A stretch of 64,000 nucleotides of DNA from Holtermannia corniformis (Eukaryota; Basidiomycota; Tremellomycetes; Holtermanniales): positions 171,865 through 235,864 of the forward strand of contig BCIJ01000008.1 of assembly GCA_001599935.1 (NCBI GenBank), read 5' to 3'. This document shows, piece by piece, positions 63,887 through 64,000 of the stretch; position 1 is the stretch's first letter, and each line of letters starts with the position of its first letter. The position numbers and the translations under genes are program-made. Under the pieces are notes generated by a model, which saw only the letters and a program-made list of their open reading frames with translations, was not told the origin of the DNA and searched no databases.

Positions 63887-64000
63887 ATGAAGGTGCTGAT
63901 TACTGATCTGTTGGGGCAGTGATCGTTGGTTACATCGAGGCTCGAGCCGAGCTAAGTAGTTTCGCCCTGCCTGGCTATAACGCCGATAACGCCGCGCCTA
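63887..64000. other. Upstream region of the Nth1-like gene at the window edge
   Basis: The last 114 bases probably hold the promoter or leader of the glycosylase gene. No other feature is visible. Confidence 0.3.

Overview
The window is nuclear DNA of a fungus, most probably a basidiomycete. It is GC-rich, tightly packed and intron-dense. Nearly every gene is broken by short (about 40-60 bp) GT-AG introns with a CTGAC/CTGAT-like branch site near the acceptor. The gene set is fungal: a GATase-IGPS-PRAI tryptophan fusion, a Slt2-type MAP kinase, BSD2, DLT1 and Inp54 homologues. A UDP-glucuronate decarboxylase and METTL14/Kar4- and LIM-binding-type regulators fit Basidiomycota; I cannot fix the class. 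Most reading frames had to be spliced by eye. Where the exon lengths sum to a multiple of three and the domain reads through, I treat the model as good.

Layout. 1-8.1 kb: 3' end of an unknown gene, a Dia2/Pof3-like F-box protein, a lipid-droplet hydrolase, a tail-anchored inositol 5-phosphatase and the AP-1 gamma adaptin. 8.5-16.4 kb: an Sds22-type leucine-rich-repeat protein inside very long disordered flanks, a METTL14/Kar4-like protein and an Oma1-like protease. 16.6-30.1 kb: a small cysteine-rich surface protein, a tiny seven-exon gene, a polyQ LIM-binding co-regulator, a mitochondrial coiled-coil protein, the PKA catalytic subunit, a YheT-type esterase, a Dlt1-like protein and Vps4. 30.2-40.5 kb: PP5-type phosphatase, a long disordered protein with SRATILDKHGRPV repeats, a fumarylacetoacetase-fold enzyme and the Slt2/Mpk1 MAP kinase. 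41-51.7 kb: trifunctional tryptophan enzyme, clathrin light chain, two PrxQ-type peroxiredoxins flanking a Rex4-like exonuclease, an enoyl-CoA hydratase and a BSD2/Ndfip-like adaptor. 52.6-58.2 kb: a possible lactonase, an Mss116-like DEAD-box helicase and UXS1. 58.2-61.3 kb is gene-poor: tRNA-Gly(UCC), two degenerate tRNA-like copies, decayed frames and a cluster of perfect short palindromes. 61.4-63.9 kb: a spliced secreted glycine-rich repeat protein and an Nth1-type DNA glycosylase.

Functional links are those of ordinary housekeeping: vesicle traffic (AP-1, clathrin light chain, Vps4, BSD2, Inp54), signalling (PKA, MAPK, PP5, Sds22) and mitochondria (Oma1, Mss116-like helicase, enoyl-CoA hydratase). 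I found no gene cluster that looks like a new multi-gene system. The observations most worth checking are the habit of using 6-15 nt micro-exons, the cryptic small genes, the Sds22 architecture and the tRNA/palindrome region.
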